Assembly: GCA_963776735.1 (NCBI GenBank)
Contig: CAVZNV010000018.1
Location: 310,001 to 374,000 of the forward strand
Direction of reading: 5' to 3'
DNA length: 64,000 nucleotides
DNA from: PALSA-612 sp963776735
Lineage (GTDB): Bacteria > Actinomycetota > Thermoleophilia > Gaiellales > Gaiellaceae
Shown piece by piece: positions 35,167-44,213 of this stretch. The notes beneath the pieces are model-generated. The model had not been told where the DNA came from. It saw nothing but the letters and a program-made list of their open reading frames with translations, and searched no databases. The position numbers were made by a program, and so were the translations under genes. Each line of letters starts with the position of its first letter. The first letter of the stretch is position 1.

Positions 35167-35760
35167 GTGCGCCTGTTCCGTCGAGGCGAGAGTGCCTCGA
35201 CGCTCGACCTGCTGGTGGCGGGTCTCGGCAATCCCGGCCGGGAGTACGCGCGGACGCGGCATAACGTCGGCTGGCTCGTCGCGGACGAGTTCGCGGCCAG
35301 GCAGGGCGGTTCGTGGCGCGAGAAGTTCTCGGGACGGCTGACGGAGGTACGCGTCGACGGGCTCCGGCTCGCGCTGCTGAAGCCGGAGACGTACATGAAC
35401 GAGTCGGGCCGGTCGATCGGGGCGGCGGCTCGGTTCTTCAAGGTGGAGCCCGGGTCGTTGCTGGTCGTGCACGACGACGTCGACCTGGAGGAAGGGCGAC
35501 TCCAGGCGCGGCTCGGCGGCGGTCTCGCCGGCCACAACGGGCTGCGCTCGATCGCCCAGGTGCTCGGCTCGCAGGAGTTTCTGCGTCTACGGGTCGGTGT
35601 CGGCAGGCCGGGGCGAGGCGACCGTCGCTCGGTCGCCGACTACGTCCTGTCGGACTTCGATCCGGCGGTCGACGTTGACGCGCTCGTGGCGCGCTCCGCG
35701 GACGCGGTCGAATCGCTCGCGCGCGAAGGACTCGAAGTCGCACAGCAGCGGTTCAACTGA
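35167..35760 (+). CDS. pth: Peptidyl-tRNA hydrolase
   Basis: Recycles peptidyl-tRNA released from stalled ribosomes. The 197-residue protein, from GTG 35167, has the substrate Asn in GLGNPGREY, the catalytic His in TRHNVGW, TYMNESGRS, the Asp in VVHDDVDL and GHNGLRS. All known catalytic positions are kept. It closes the glmU-prs-rplY-pth run and is followed by a perfect GC-rich palindrome. Confidence 0.96.
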   Translation: MRLFRRGESASTLDLLVAGLGNPGREYARTRHNVGWLVADEFAARQGGSWREKFSGRLTEVRVDGLRLALLKPETYMNESGRSIGAAARFFKVEPGSLLVVHDDVDLEEGRLQARLGGGLAGHNGLRSIAQVLGSQEFLRLRVGVGRPGRGDRRSVADYVLSDFDPAVDVDALVARSADAVESLAREGLEVAQQRFN

Positions 35761-35764
35761 GCAC

Positions 35765-35781
35765 CCGTCCGGCCCGGACGG
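35765..35781 (+). terminator. GC-rich palindrome after pth
   Basis: CCGTCCGG and CCGGACGG form an 8-bp stem with a single-base centre, 4 bases after the pth stop. No T run follows, so it is a possible terminator or processing site. Confidence 0.4.
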
Positions 35782-35813
35782 CTGTGGACGAGAAGTCACG
35801 CTTTTGTTGCACG

Positions 35814-35893
35814 TCCGTGCGCATTTCGTGCGTTCTCGCCGGGTACGATCACCGCGGGTGGCGGGTGGTTCTCCTTCCCCACCCTGGGTGGGG
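35814..35893 (+). repeat. Dispersed intergenic repeat, copy 1
   Basis: Shares three blocks, in the same order, with a reverse-oriented copy at 52228-52299: TCCGTGCGCATTTCGTG (35814-35830), GGGTGGCGGGTGGTT (35856-35870) and the palindrome CCCCACCCTGGGTGGGG (35877-35893). It lies in the 278-base pth-mfd gap, which contains no gene. Confidence 0.6.
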
Positions 35894-35997
35894 AGAAGTG
35901 GCGTCCGCCTCGGCCGTTCGGGCCGAGGCTGGGGCCGGCGGCGCAGCGGCGGACGGGTCCCATTCGCGCTCAGCTCGGCAGTTGGGCGCCTGCCGCT

Positions 35998-36031
35998 TAG
36001 ACTGACCGGGGCGGAACCGGGCGGTTCCGCC
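35998..36031 (+). promoter_or_regulatory. mfd -10 box and leader hairpin
   Basis: TAGACT (35998-36003) is placed so that transcription would begin at about 36010. There GGCGGAACC and GGTTCCGCC form a perfect 9-bp hairpin with a 4-base loop (36010-36031), ending 7 bases before ATG 36039. Confidence 0.45.
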
Positions 36032-36038
36032 AATCGTC

Positions 36039-39000
36039 ATGGACCGACCGGTGCTTCACATCCTCGCGCGCGAGCTTGCCGAGAGCGAGCAGCTAGGTGC
36101 GTTCGCCGACGAGGTCGGCCGCGCCGACGCGCGCGTCTCCGAGCCCGCGCTGCCGATGCTCCTCGCAGCGCTCCATCTGCGGCTCGGGCGCGGGCTCGTC
36201 TGCCTGCTTCCCGAGGACGCCGAGGCGCGCGACGCCGCCGAGGCGGCCGCCTGGTTCCTGGGCGACGACGCGGTCGCGTTCATGCCGAGCCGAGGTGTCG
36301 GGTTCCACTCGGGCCTCGAGCCGCCGCCGCACCTCGTCGGCGAGCGGTTCCGGTCGCTCGACGTCCTGGCCGCGGGCGGGCTCGTCTGCGTCTCCGCCGC
36401 CGCGCTTGCGGAGCGGCTTCCGCCGCCCGAGGCGCGACCGGATCCGATCGCCCTCCGGCCCGGTGACGAGCCGGGGGTCTCGGGCCTCGCCGAGCAGCTC
36501 GCGCTCGCGGGTTACGAGCGCGCCGAGCGAGCCGAGGAGCGCGGCCAGTTCGCGGTCCGCGGCGGCATCGTCGACGTCTACCCGGCCACCGGCCGCGAGC
36601 CGCTGCGCATCGAGCTCTTCGGCGACGAGGTCGAGGCGATTCGCGCCTTCTCGCCGTTCACGCAACGCGCGCTGCACGCCGTCGACGAGGCGGTCTTCTA
36701 CCCTGCCCGGGAACGACGGCTCGATCTCGTCGAACCGACCCTCGACGACGAGGACAGCCCGGCCGCGCCGCCGGACGACCTGGTCCCGCCGCTCCCGGTC
36801 GATCCCGAGCTCGTCTGGCGCCCGGCGGCGGTGGTCGAAGCGTGGCGCGAGGACGGCCACGAGCTCGAGCTCCCACGAACGTCCAGGCTCGATCCGCTGC
36901 CGCAGGGGCAGCCTCACGCGTTCGAGGCGCAGCGCCCGGCGCTCGCCGCCCGCGGGCTCGCTGAGGCGGAGAACGAGCTGCAGAGCTTCCTGCGAGGCGG
37001 ACTCCGAGTGGTCGTCGCCTTCCCGCATCGCGGCGAGGCGCTGCGCACGCAGAACCTCCTCCGCCGCATCGACGCCGGCATGTTCGAGCCGGCAGACCGC
37101 CTTCCCGAAGACCCCGCGGTGCTCTTCGCCGTCTCGCCGGCTCGCCGCGGGTTCGTCTGGCGCGACCTCGGCATCGCGCTCCTGCCTGACACGCAGGTCT
37201 TTCGCAAGCGCGCGCCACGCGGCGACGCACGGATCGGCCGGGCGCTGCAGTCCTTTGCCGACCTGCGCACCGGCGACTACGTCGTCCACGAGGACCACGG
37301 CGTCGGCAAGCTGCTCGGCTTCGAGACGAAGACGGTCGCCGGCGTGACGCGCGACTACCTCTTCGTCGGCTTCCGCGGCGAGGACCGCCTCTACGTGCCG
37401 CACGAGCAGATCGGCAAGGTCTCGCGCTACGTCGGCGCGGACGCCCGCGCGCCCGCGCTGTCGAAGCTCGGCGGCAAGGCCTGGCAGTTGATCAAGAGCC
37501 GTGCGCGCGCGTCCGCGCGCGAGCTCGCCGGCGAGCTGATCGCGCTCTACGCCCGCCGGCAGACGACGCCAGGCGTCGCGTACGACCTGACGAGCGACTG
37601 GCTCGAGCGGCTCGAGGCGAGCTTCCCGTACCGGGAGACGGACGACCAGCGGACGGCGATCGAAGCAGTCAAGGAGGATCTCGAGGCAGCGCGACCGATG
37701 GACCGGCTCGTCTGCGGCGACGTCGGCTTCGGCAAGACCGAGGTGGCTCTGCGGGCCGCGTTCGCCGTCGCGCTCGACGGACGCCAGGTGCTGATGCTCG
37801 TGCCGACGACCGTCCTCGCGCAGCAGCACTGGAACACCTTCCGCGAGCGCTTCGCCGACTTCCCCGTGCGTGTCGAGATGATCTCGCGCTTCCGCAAGCC
37901 GGCCGACGTGAAGCAGGTGCTGGCCGAGTTCGGCGCGGGCAAGGTCGAAGTGCTGATCGGCACGCACCGTGTGCTGTCGCGCGACGTGATCCCGAAGGAG
38001 CTCGGGCTCGTGATCGTCGACGAGGAGCAGCGCTTCGGCGTCGCGCAGAAGGATCTGCTCCGGTCGCTGCGACTCGAGGTGGACGTGCTCTCGCTGACGG
38101 CGACGCCGATTCCGCGGACGCTGCACATGTCGCTCTCCGGGCTGCGCGACATCTCGATCATCGAGACACCGCCGGAAGGGCGCCAGGCGATCCGCACCCA
38201 CGTCGGCGAGTTCGACGAGGAGCTGGTCAAGAGCGCGCTCGGGCGCGAGATCGAGCGCGGCGGGCAGTCGTTCTACCTCCACAACCGCGTCGAGACGATC
38301 GAGGAGGCCGCGACGAAGCTGCAGGAGCTCTGCCCGGAGCTCCGCTTCCTGGTCGCGCACGGGCAGATGCGCGAGCGCGAGCTGGAAGACAGGATGATGA
38401 AGTTCCTGCGCGGTGACGCCGACGTGCTCGTCTCGACGACGATCATCGAGTCCGGCCTCGACATCCCGCAGGCGAACACGCTGATCGTCGAGCGGGCCGA
38501 CCTGCTCGGTCTCGCGCAGCTCTACCAGATCCGCGGCCGCGTCGGCCGCTCGGAGGTGCCTGCGCACGCCTACCTCTTCTACCCGGACGCGATGGAGCTG
38601 CCGCCCGAGGCGCGGGCGCGGCTGTCGACCCTCGCCGATCACACCGAGCTCGGCTCGGGTTTCTCGATCGCGATGCGCGATCTGGAGATCCGCGGTGCGG
38701 GCGAGCTCCTCGGCGCCGAGCAGTCCGGCCACGTGGCGGCGCTCGGCTTCGAGCTGTACGTCGAGCTCCTGAACGAGGCGGTCGCCGAGTTGCAGGGCAG
38801 CCGCCGCGTCGCCGCGCGGCCGATCCGCATCGACGCGCGCATCGACGCGTTCATCCCGGCTGTGTACATCGACTCCGAGGCGCTGAAGATCGACCTCCAC
38901 CGTCGGCTCGCGCTGACCGAGTCCGACGACGAGCTCCGTGAGCTCCGCGTGGACGTCGAGGACCGCTACGGCGGGCTGCCCGAGCCGGTCGAGAACCTGT

Positions 39001-39242
39001 TCGCGATCCAGGAGGCGAAGCTGAAGCTGGCCCAGGCCGGGGCGGACTACCTCGTCTTCCGGGGTGGGAAACTCGCCGTCGGGCCGCTCGTTCTGGGCTC
39101 TGACGACCTCCGCTCGCTGCGCTCTGCCGTCGACACCGCCATCTACTCGACGGGCTCGCGTGAGATAACCCTAAGAACCGACACGTTTGACGCAGCGCTT
39201 GTCCTGGCTGATGCTATTCTCGACCTGCGCCGGGCAGCCTAG
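36039..39242 (+). CDS. mfd: Transcription-repair coupling factor Mfd
   Basis: Removes RNA polymerase stalled at DNA lesions and recruits UvrA. The 1067-residue protein has an N-terminal UvrB-like module (GQFAVRGGIVDVYPA), the RNA-polymerase-interacting CarD-like domain (TGDYVVHEDHGVGKLLGFE near residue 410), a RecG-like translocase with GDVGFGKTEVALRAAF near 560, VIVDEEQRFGV near 660 and the TRG region (LHNRVETIEEA, STTIIESGLDIPQANT), and a C-terminal regulatory domain. It is a little shorter than E. coli Mfd, with no essential part missing. A hairpin sits directly before the start. Confidence 0.97.
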   Translation: MDRPVLHILARELAESEQLGAFADEVGRADARVSEPALPMLLAALHLRLGRGLVCLLPEDAEARDAAEAAAWFLGDDAVAFMPSRGVGFHSGLEPPPHLVGERFRSLDVLAAGGLVCVSAAALAERLPPPEARPDPIALRPGDEPGVSGLAEQLALAGYERAERAEERGQFAVRGGIVDVYPATGREPLRIELFGDEVEAIRAFSPFTQRALHAVDEAVFYPARERRLDLVEPTLDDEDSPAAPPDDLVPPLPVDPELVWRPAAVVEAWREDGHELELPRTSRLDPLPQGQPHAFEAQRPALAARGLAEAENELQSFLRGGLRVVVAFPHRGEALRTQNLLRRIDAGMFEPADRLPEDPAVLFAVSPARRGFVWRDLGIALLPDTQVFRKRAPRGDARIGRALQSFADLRTGDYVVHEDHGVGKLLGFETKTVAGVTRDYLFVGFRGEDRLYVPHEQIGKVSRYVGADARAPALSKLGGKAWQLIKSRARASARELAGELIALYARRQTTPGVAYDLTSDWLERLEASFPYRETDDQRTAIEAVKEDLEAARPMDRLVCGDVGFGKTEVALRAAFAVALDGRQVLMLVPTTVLAQQHWNTFRERFADFPVRVEMISRFRKPADVKQVLAEFGAGKVEVLIGTHRVLSRDVIPKELGLVIVDEEQRFGVAQKDLLRSLRLEVDVLSLTATPIPRTLHMSLSGLRDISIIETPPEGRQAIRTHVGEFDEELVKSALGREIERGGQSFYLHNRVETIEEAATKLQELCPELRFLVAHGQMRERELEDRMMKFLRGDADVLVSTTIIESGLDIPQANTLIVERADLLGLAQLYQIRGRVGRSEVPAHAYLFYPDAMELPPEARARLSTLADHTELGSGFSIAMRDLEIRGAGELLGAEQSGHVAALGFELYVELLNEAVAELQGSRRVAARPIRIDARIDAFIPAVYIDSEALKIDLHRRLALTESDDELRELRVDVEDRYGGLPEPVENLFAIQEAKLKLAQAGADYLVFRGGKLAVGPLVLGSDDLRSLRSAVDTAIYSTGSREITLRTDTFDAALVLADAILDLRRAA

Positions 39243-39254
39243 GGCGCTTTTTCA

Positions 39255-40334
39255 ATGACCGCAGTCCTTCGTATTCGTCGCCTCGCCGTTCTCGCCGCCT
39301 GCTGCGTGGCGGTCGTCGCGCTCGTCGCCGCCTGCGGCGACTCGAGCAGCTCGAACAGCGCGAGCAATACGAACATCAAGATTCCGTCCGACGCGATCGC
39401 GGTCGTCGGGACGAAGGCGATCCCGAAGTCCGAGTTCGACGCGCTGCTCCAGGAGTACCAGGACTCCACCTACAAGGTGAACAAGCAGCCGGTTCCGAAG
39501 CAGGGCTCGACGCAGTACGACGCGGACGTTCAGAAGGTCGTCTCCTACCTCGTCCAGAAGTCAGAGCTGGAGCAGGAGGCCGCCAAGCGCGGCATCACCG
39601 TCTCCGCGTCGGACGTCGACAAGAAGATCAACCAGGACATCCTGCAGTTTTTCAAGGGCAAGAAGGCGCTGCTCCTGGCCGCGATGAAGAAGCAGGGCGT
39701 GACCATGGCGGAGTTCCGCCACACCGTCGCGTTCTCCGTCCTCCAGACGAAGCTGGTCTCGGAGCTGACCAAGAGCAACACGGTCACCGAGGCCGAGGTC
39801 AAGAAGTACTACGACCAGAACAAGGCGTCGCAGTTCACGACGCCGGCCAAGCGGCTCGTCAAGCACATCCTCGTCAAGACGAAGGCTGAAGCCGACAACA
39901 TCTACAAGCAGCTCCAGAACGGCGCCGACTTCGCGAAGCTGGCGAAGAAGGACTCGACCGACACCGGCTCCGCCAAGATGGGCGGCAAGCTCGGGCTCGT
40001 CGCCGAGAACGGGCTCGTCAAGCCGTTCGCGAAGGTCGCCTTCGCGCTCCCGACCAACACGATCTCGAAGCCGGTCCACTCGCAGTACGGCTGGCACATC
40101 ATCGAGGCGTACGGCCCGGTGCAGCCGGCCACCGTGACGTCGTTTGCGAAGGCCAAGGCGAGCATCGAGACGAACCTGAAGTCGGCGAGGAACGACGCGA
40201 CCATGTCGAAGTTCTCGACGACGATGACGAAGAACTACGCGAAGAAGATCGCGTACGCGAACGGCTACGCGCCGCCGGCGAGCACGTCCACGCCGGCAAC
40301 GACGTCCGTTATCCCGGGCGCGACGGGCGGTTGA
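39255..40334 (+). CDS. Lipoprotein peptidyl-prolyl isomerase (parvulin/PrsA-SurA-like)
   Basis: A 359-residue exported foldase. The signal peptide ends in the lipobox LVAAC (Cys27), so it is anchored to the outer face of the membrane. A SurA-like helical N domain (VSYLVQKSELEQEAAKRGI) precedes the parvulin domain at about 195-290 (AKRLVKHILVKTKAEAD, GGKLGLVAENGLVKPFAKVAF, HSQYGWHIIEAYG). The tail is Thr/Pro-rich. It follows mfd by 12 bases and overlaps mazG by four. Confidence 0.9.
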   Translation: MTAVLRIRRLAVLAACCVAVVALVAACGDSSSSNSASNTNIKIPSDAIAVVGTKAIPKSEFDALLQEYQDSTYKVNKQPVPKQGSTQYDADVQKVVSYLVQKSELEQEAAKRGITVSASDVDKKINQDILQFFKGKKALLLAAMKKQGVTMAEFRHTVAFSVLQTKLVSELTKSNTVTEAEVKKYYDQNKASQFTTPAKRLVKHILVKTKAEADNIYKQLQNGADFAKLAKKDSTDTGSAKMGGKLGLVAENGLVKPFAKVAFALPTNTISKPVHSQYGWHIIEAYGPVQPATVTSFAKAKASIETNLKSARNDATMSKFSTTMTKNYAKKIAYANGYAPPASTSTPATTSVIPGATGG

Positions 40335-41101
40335 GCCTCGCCGAGGCGCTGACCGAGCTGGACGAGCTCGCTCGCCGCCTCCGCCGCGACTGTCCCTGGG
40401 ACCGCGAGCAGACGGCGAAGACGATCGTCCCGCATACGGTCGAGGAGGCGTATGAAGTCGCGGATGCCGCGTTGGCCGACGACGACGAGAAGCTCGTCGA
40501 CGAGCTCGGCGACCTGCTCTTCCAGGTCTACTTCCTGTCGTTGCTCCTCGAGGAGCGCGGGAAGGGCAACCTCGAGCAGGCGGCGCGGCTGATCCACGAG
40601 AAGCTCGTTCGCAGGCACCCGCACGTTTTCGGCGACGTCCAGGCCGACACGGCCGTCCGGGTGAAGGAGAACTGGGAGCGGATCAAGCGCGAGCAGGAGG
40701 GCCGCGAGGGCGTCTTCCACGACGTGCCCGAGTCGCTGCCGGCGCTGATGTACGCGCGCAAGGTGCAGCGTCGTGCCGCGTCGGTCGGGTTCGAGTACCC
40801 GGACGCGGCCGGCGCGTTCGACGACCTCGACGACGAGCTGCGCGAGCTGCGCGCCGAGCTCGACCGTGGGAGCGACGAGCGGCGCGCCGAGGAGCTCGGC
40901 GACGTCCTGTTCGCGTGCGTGAACGTCTCGCGGCGGATCGGCGTCGACGCCGAGCTCGAATTGCGGCGCGCGACGCAGCGCTTTCGTGCGCGCGTCGAGG
41001 CGGCGGAGCGGCTCGCAGCCGCTGCGGGCGAGGAATGGACGGAGCTTTCGCTCGACGAGCAGGACCGCTATTTCGACCAGGCCAAGGAGGCAGAGACGTG
41101 A
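40331..41101 (+). CDS. mazG: Nucleoside triphosphate pyrophosphohydrolase MazG
   Basis: Hydrolyses non-canonical or excess NTPs to NMP and pyrophosphate. The 256-residue protein starts at TTG 40331, overlapping the parvulin stop (TTGA). The first MazG domain has CPWDREQTAKTIVPHTVEEAYEV and the metal-binding ELGDLLFQVYF; the second has RRAEELGDVLFACVNVSRR. Both EExx/ExxD helix motifs are kept. It is followed, with GTGA overlap, by enolase. Confidence 0.95.
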   Translation: MSLAEALTELDELARRLRRDCPWDREQTAKTIVPHTVEEAYEVADAALADDDEKLVDELGDLLFQVYFLSLLLEERGKGNLEQAARLIHEKLVRRHPHVFGDVQADTAVRVKENWERIKREQEGREGVFHDVPESLPALMYARKVQRRAASVGFEYPDAAGAFDDLDDELRELRAELDRGSDERRAEELGDVLFACVNVSRRIGVDAELELRRATQRFRARVEAAERLAAAAGEEWTELSLDEQDRYFDQAKEAET

Positions 41102-42369
41102 GCACTATTTCAGGCGTCCACGCGCGGCAGATCCTCGATTCGCGAGGCAACCCGACCGTCGAGGTCGACGTCACGCTCGACTCCGGCGCCTTCGGGCGCG
41201 CAGCGGTTCCTTCAGGCGCCTCGACGGGACAGTTCGAGGCCGTCGAGCTGCGCGACGGCGGCGAGGCGTACGGCGGCAAGGGCGTCACGCAAGCGGTGGC
41301 GAATGTCGACGGCGAGATCGCGGACGCCGTTCGCGGGCTGGACGCGTTCGACCAGGGGGGCCTCGACCGGCGGCTCGTCGAGCTCGACGGCACGCCGAAC
41401 AAAGCCCGGCTCGGCGCGAACGCGATTCTCGGCGTCTCGCTCGCGGTCGCGAAGGCGGGTGCGGCCGAGCAGGGCGTGCCGCTCTACCGGTACCTCGGCG
41501 GGGAGGCCGCGACGACGCTGCCCGTGCCGATGATGAACGTGATCAACGGCGGCGTGCACGCGGCCAACTCGATCGACCTCCAGGAGTTCATGGTCGTGCC
41601 GGCGGGCGCCGATTCGTTTGCCGAGGCGCTGCGTATCGGCGCGGAGACCTACCACGCGCTGAAGAAGGTCCTCTCCGAGCAAGGTCTGGCGACCGCGGTC
41701 GGGGACGAGGGCGGGTTCGCACCGGACCTGCCGTCGAGCGAGGCTGCGATCAGCGCAATCCTCGAGGCAGCCGAACGCGCCGGCCACCGCGACCGGGTCG
41801 CGATTGCGCTCGACCCCGCGTCGTCCGAGTTCTACGCGGACGGCGTCTACCGCTTCGAGGGCCGTGAGGCGAGCGGTACCGACATGGCCGACTTCTATGC
41901 ACGCCTCGCCGACGAGTTCCCGGTCGTCTCGCTCGAGGACGGTGTTGCGGAGGACGACTGGGACGCGTGGAAGACGCTGACCGAGCGGCTCGGAGACCGG
42001 CTGCAGCTCGTCGGCGATGACGTCTTCGTCACCAATCCCGAGCGGCTGCAGCGCGGCATCGACTCCGGCGTCGCCAACTCGATCCTGATCAAGGTCAACC
42101 AGATCGGCACGCTGACCGAGACGCTCGAGGCGATCGCCCTCGCACGCGAGAACGGCTACACGGCGGTGATGTCTCACCGCTCGGGCGAGACCGAGGACGC
42201 GACGATCGCCGACCTCGCGGTCGCGACGGGCGTCGGCCAGATCAAGACGGGCGCGACCGCCCGCACGGACCGCGTCGCCAAGTACAACCAGCTTCTGCGG
42301 ATCGAGGAAGAGCTCGGCGATCGCGCGACGTATCCGGGCTGGGGCGCGTTTCCACGTCGTAACCGCTAG
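41098..42369 (+). CDS. eno: Enolase
   Basis: Interconverts 2-phosphoglycerate and phosphoenolpyruvate. From GTG 41098 (GTGA with mazG) the protein is 423 residues, the normal length. Visible landmarks are ARQILDSRGNPTVEVDV, VPSGASTGQFEAVELRD, NVINGGVHA, VGDEGGFAP, SLEDGVAEDDWD, the catalytic Lys in ILIKVNQIGTLTET and MSHRSGETED. Pyruvate kinase follows 28 bases later, so the lower part of glycolysis is together here. Confidence 0.98.
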   Translation: MSTISGVHARQILDSRGNPTVEVDVTLDSGAFGRAAVPSGASTGQFEAVELRDGGEAYGGKGVTQAVANVDGEIADAVRGLDAFDQGGLDRRLVELDGTPNKARLGANAILGVSLAVAKAGAAEQGVPLYRYLGGEAATTLPVPMMNVINGGVHAANSIDLQEFMVVPAGADSFAEALRIGAETYHALKKVLSEQGLATAVGDEGGFAPDLPSSEAAISAILEAAERAGHRDRVAIALDPASSEFYADGVYRFEGREASGTDMADFYARLADEFPVVSLEDGVAEDDWDAWKTLTERLGDRLQLVGDDVFVTNPERLQRGIDSGVANSILIKVNQIGTLTETLEAIALARENGYTAVMSHRSGETEDATIADLAVATGVGQIKTGATARTDRVAKYNQLLRIEEELGDRATYPGWGAFPRRNR

Positions 42370-42385
42370 GCCGGAAGCGCACGGG

Positions 42386-42391
42386 TACTCT
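42386..42391 (+). promoter_or_regulatory. -10 box TACTCT for pyk
   Basis: TACTCT ends 6 bases before GTG 42398 in the short gap after eno; a GGAG also touches the start codon. Confidence 0.4.
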
Positions 42392-42397
42392 CCGGAG

Positions 42398-43807
42398 GTG
42401 CCCTCGCTGACGCCTCGCCGGACGAAGATCGTCGCCACGATCGGACCTGCGTCGTCGGGCCGGATCGACGAGCTGATCGGTGCCGGCATGGACGCGGCGC
42501 GGCTGAACTTCTCGCACGGCACGCACGACGACCACGCGCGGAGCGCGGAACGGGTCCGCTCCGCGCAAGCGCAGCACGGCAAGCCGCTCGCGCTGATCGC
42601 CGACCTGCAAGGGCCGAAGATCCGCGTCGCCGACCTCCCCGACGCGATCGTGCTGACCCGCGGGGACGAGGTCGTGATCGGCCCGGACGGCGACACGCCC
42701 GGAGTCGACCTGCCCGTCAGCCCGGCGGTCGTCGGCGAAGTGCTCGCGCCCGGCAACGACGTCCTCATCGACGACGGCCACGTCCGCCTCCGCGTCGAGC
42801 GCGTCGAGCGGCCGCGCGCGATCTGCTCGGTCGTGGTCGGCGGCCGCGTCGAGCCGCACAAAGGCGTCAACCTGCCCGGTGTCCCGCTGCCGATCCCGTC
42901 CCTGACGGCGAAGGATCTCGACGACCTCGCCTTCGCGCTCGACCTCGGCGTCGACTTCGTGGCGCTCTCCTTCGTGCGCTCGGTGGACGACATCCGGCAG
43001 CTCCGGCGCCGGATCGAGGAGCACGGCTCGACGGCGCACGTGATCGCGAAGATCGAGAAGGCGGAGGCGATCGAGGAGCTCGAGGCGATCATCGAGGAGT
43101 CGGACGCTGTGATGGTGGCGCGCGGCGATCTCGGCGTGGAGATCGGGCCGGCTTCCGTCCCACTGCTGCAGAAGCACATCATCCTTCGCTCGCTCGAGTA
43201 CAGCCGCCCGGTGATCACGGCGACGCAGATGCTCGAGTCGATGGTGCACGAGGCCGAGCCGACCCGGGCCGAGGCGAGCGACGTCGCGAACGCCGTCCTC
43301 GACGGCACCTCGGCCTTGATGCTCTCCCAGGAGACGGCGATCGGCGACTACCCGGTGGAGTCGGTCATGGTCATGGACCAGATCGCCCGCGCCGTCGAGC
43401 CGAGTCTCGGCTACCGCCACGAGCTGCCCGAGGCGAGCGACGAGCCGACGGTCGGCCAGGCGCTCTCGAATGCCGCGTGCGACATCGCCGAGGTGCTTCG
43501 CGCCGGTGCGATCGTCGTCCCGACCTACAGCGGGCGCACCGCCTCAGCGGTCGCGCGGCTGCGCCCGAGACGGCCGATCGTCGCGATCACGCACCAGTGG
43601 CCGGCGGCGCAGCAGATGGCGCTGGAGTGGGGCGTCCTGCCGGTCGTGATTCCGGAGGCTGCGGATGTCGATGACCTCTGGCAGCGGTCCGTCTCGGCCG
43701 CCAGAGAGGCCGGAGTCGTCGATGCAGGCGATCGCGTCGTGATCGCGGCCGGCACGAACGTCAACGTCGCCGGCTCGACGAACGTCATCCGCGTCGACAC
43801 GGCGTAG
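42398..43807 (+). CDS. pyk: Pyruvate kinase
   Basis: Converts phosphoenolpyruvate and ADP to pyruvate and ATP. The 469-residue protein from GTG 42398 has RRTKIVATIGPAS, MDAARLNFSHG, DLQGPKIRV, the catalytic VIAKIEKAEAIE, MVARGDLGVEIG and ITATQMLESMVHEAEPTRAEASDVANAVLDG motifs. The C-terminal allosteric domain includes VVPTYSGRTA. The length is normal. Confidence 0.97.
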   Translation: MPSLTPRRTKIVATIGPASSGRIDELIGAGMDAARLNFSHGTHDDHARSAERVRSAQAQHGKPLALIADLQGPKIRVADLPDAIVLTRGDEVVIGPDGDTPGVDLPVSPAVVGEVLAPGNDVLIDDGHVRLRVERVERPRAICSVVVGGRVEPHKGVNLPGVPLPIPSLTAKDLDDLAFALDLGVDFVALSFVRSVDDIRQLRRRIEEHGSTAHVIAKIEKAEAIEELEAIIEESDAVMVARGDLGVEIGPASVPLLQKHIILRSLEYSRPVITATQMLESMVHEAEPTRAEASDVANAVLDGTSALMLSQETAIGDYPVESVMVMDQIARAVEPSLGYRHELPEASDEPTVGQALSNAACDIAEVLRAGAIVVPTYSGRTASAVARLRPRRPIVAITHQWPAAQQMALEWGVLPVVIPEAADVDDLWQRSVSAAREAGVVDAGDRVVIAAGTNVNVAGSTNVIRVDTA

Positions 43808-43858
43808 GGCGTTTGGCGAAAGAGGAGGTCCGGTCCGCGGCGCGAATCGGGTCAGTCC

Positions 43859-44200
43859 ATGCCCGCGTCGCTCCCACGTCTGCGGCCGATTCCGCGCCGC
43901 CCTCGGCTCTGGATCGCTGTCGCCGTCGGCGCCTGCCTCACCGGCGTCCTCTACTACGGACCGGTCAAGTCGTACATCTCGACGTCGCACCAGCTCGCGG
44001 AGCGCCGGGCGGAGGTGAAGGCGCTGACCCGGGAGAAGACACAGCTCGAGCAGCGGCTCGCGATCTCGGGGACCGGCCAGGCGCTGCTCGAGGAGGCTCG
44101 GCGGCTCGGCTACGTCCGCCCCGGCGAGCACCTGTTCATCGTGCACGGCGTGAAGGAGTGGCTCGCGACGCACCCGAACGCGCCCGGCCGCCAGAAGTAG
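43859..44200 (+). CDS. FtsB/DivIC-like septum formation protein
   Basis: A 113-residue bitopic protein. A short basic cytoplasmic head (RPIPRRPRLW) is followed by one membrane segment (IAVAVGACLTGVLYYG), a coiled coil (SHQLAERRAEVKALTREKTQLEQRL) and the conserved end EEARRLGYVRPGEHLFIV. This is the DivIC/FtsB layout; the partner FtsL is not in the window. The gene order eno, ftsB-like, DUF501 is characteristic of Actinobacteria. Confidence 0.88.
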   Translation: MPASLPRLRPIPRRPRLWIAVAVGACLTGVLYYGPVKSYISTSHQLAERRAEVKALTREKTQLEQRLAISGTGQALLEEARRLGYVRPGEHLFIVHGVKEWLATHPNAPGRQK

Positions 44201-44213
44201 CCGGCGGGCGGCT

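Noticed and set aside
35761..36038. A small gene in the pth-mfd gap
   Set aside because: The short ORFs there encode the GC-rich repeat and palindromes, with different frames in the second repeat copy, so no coding constraint is visible.
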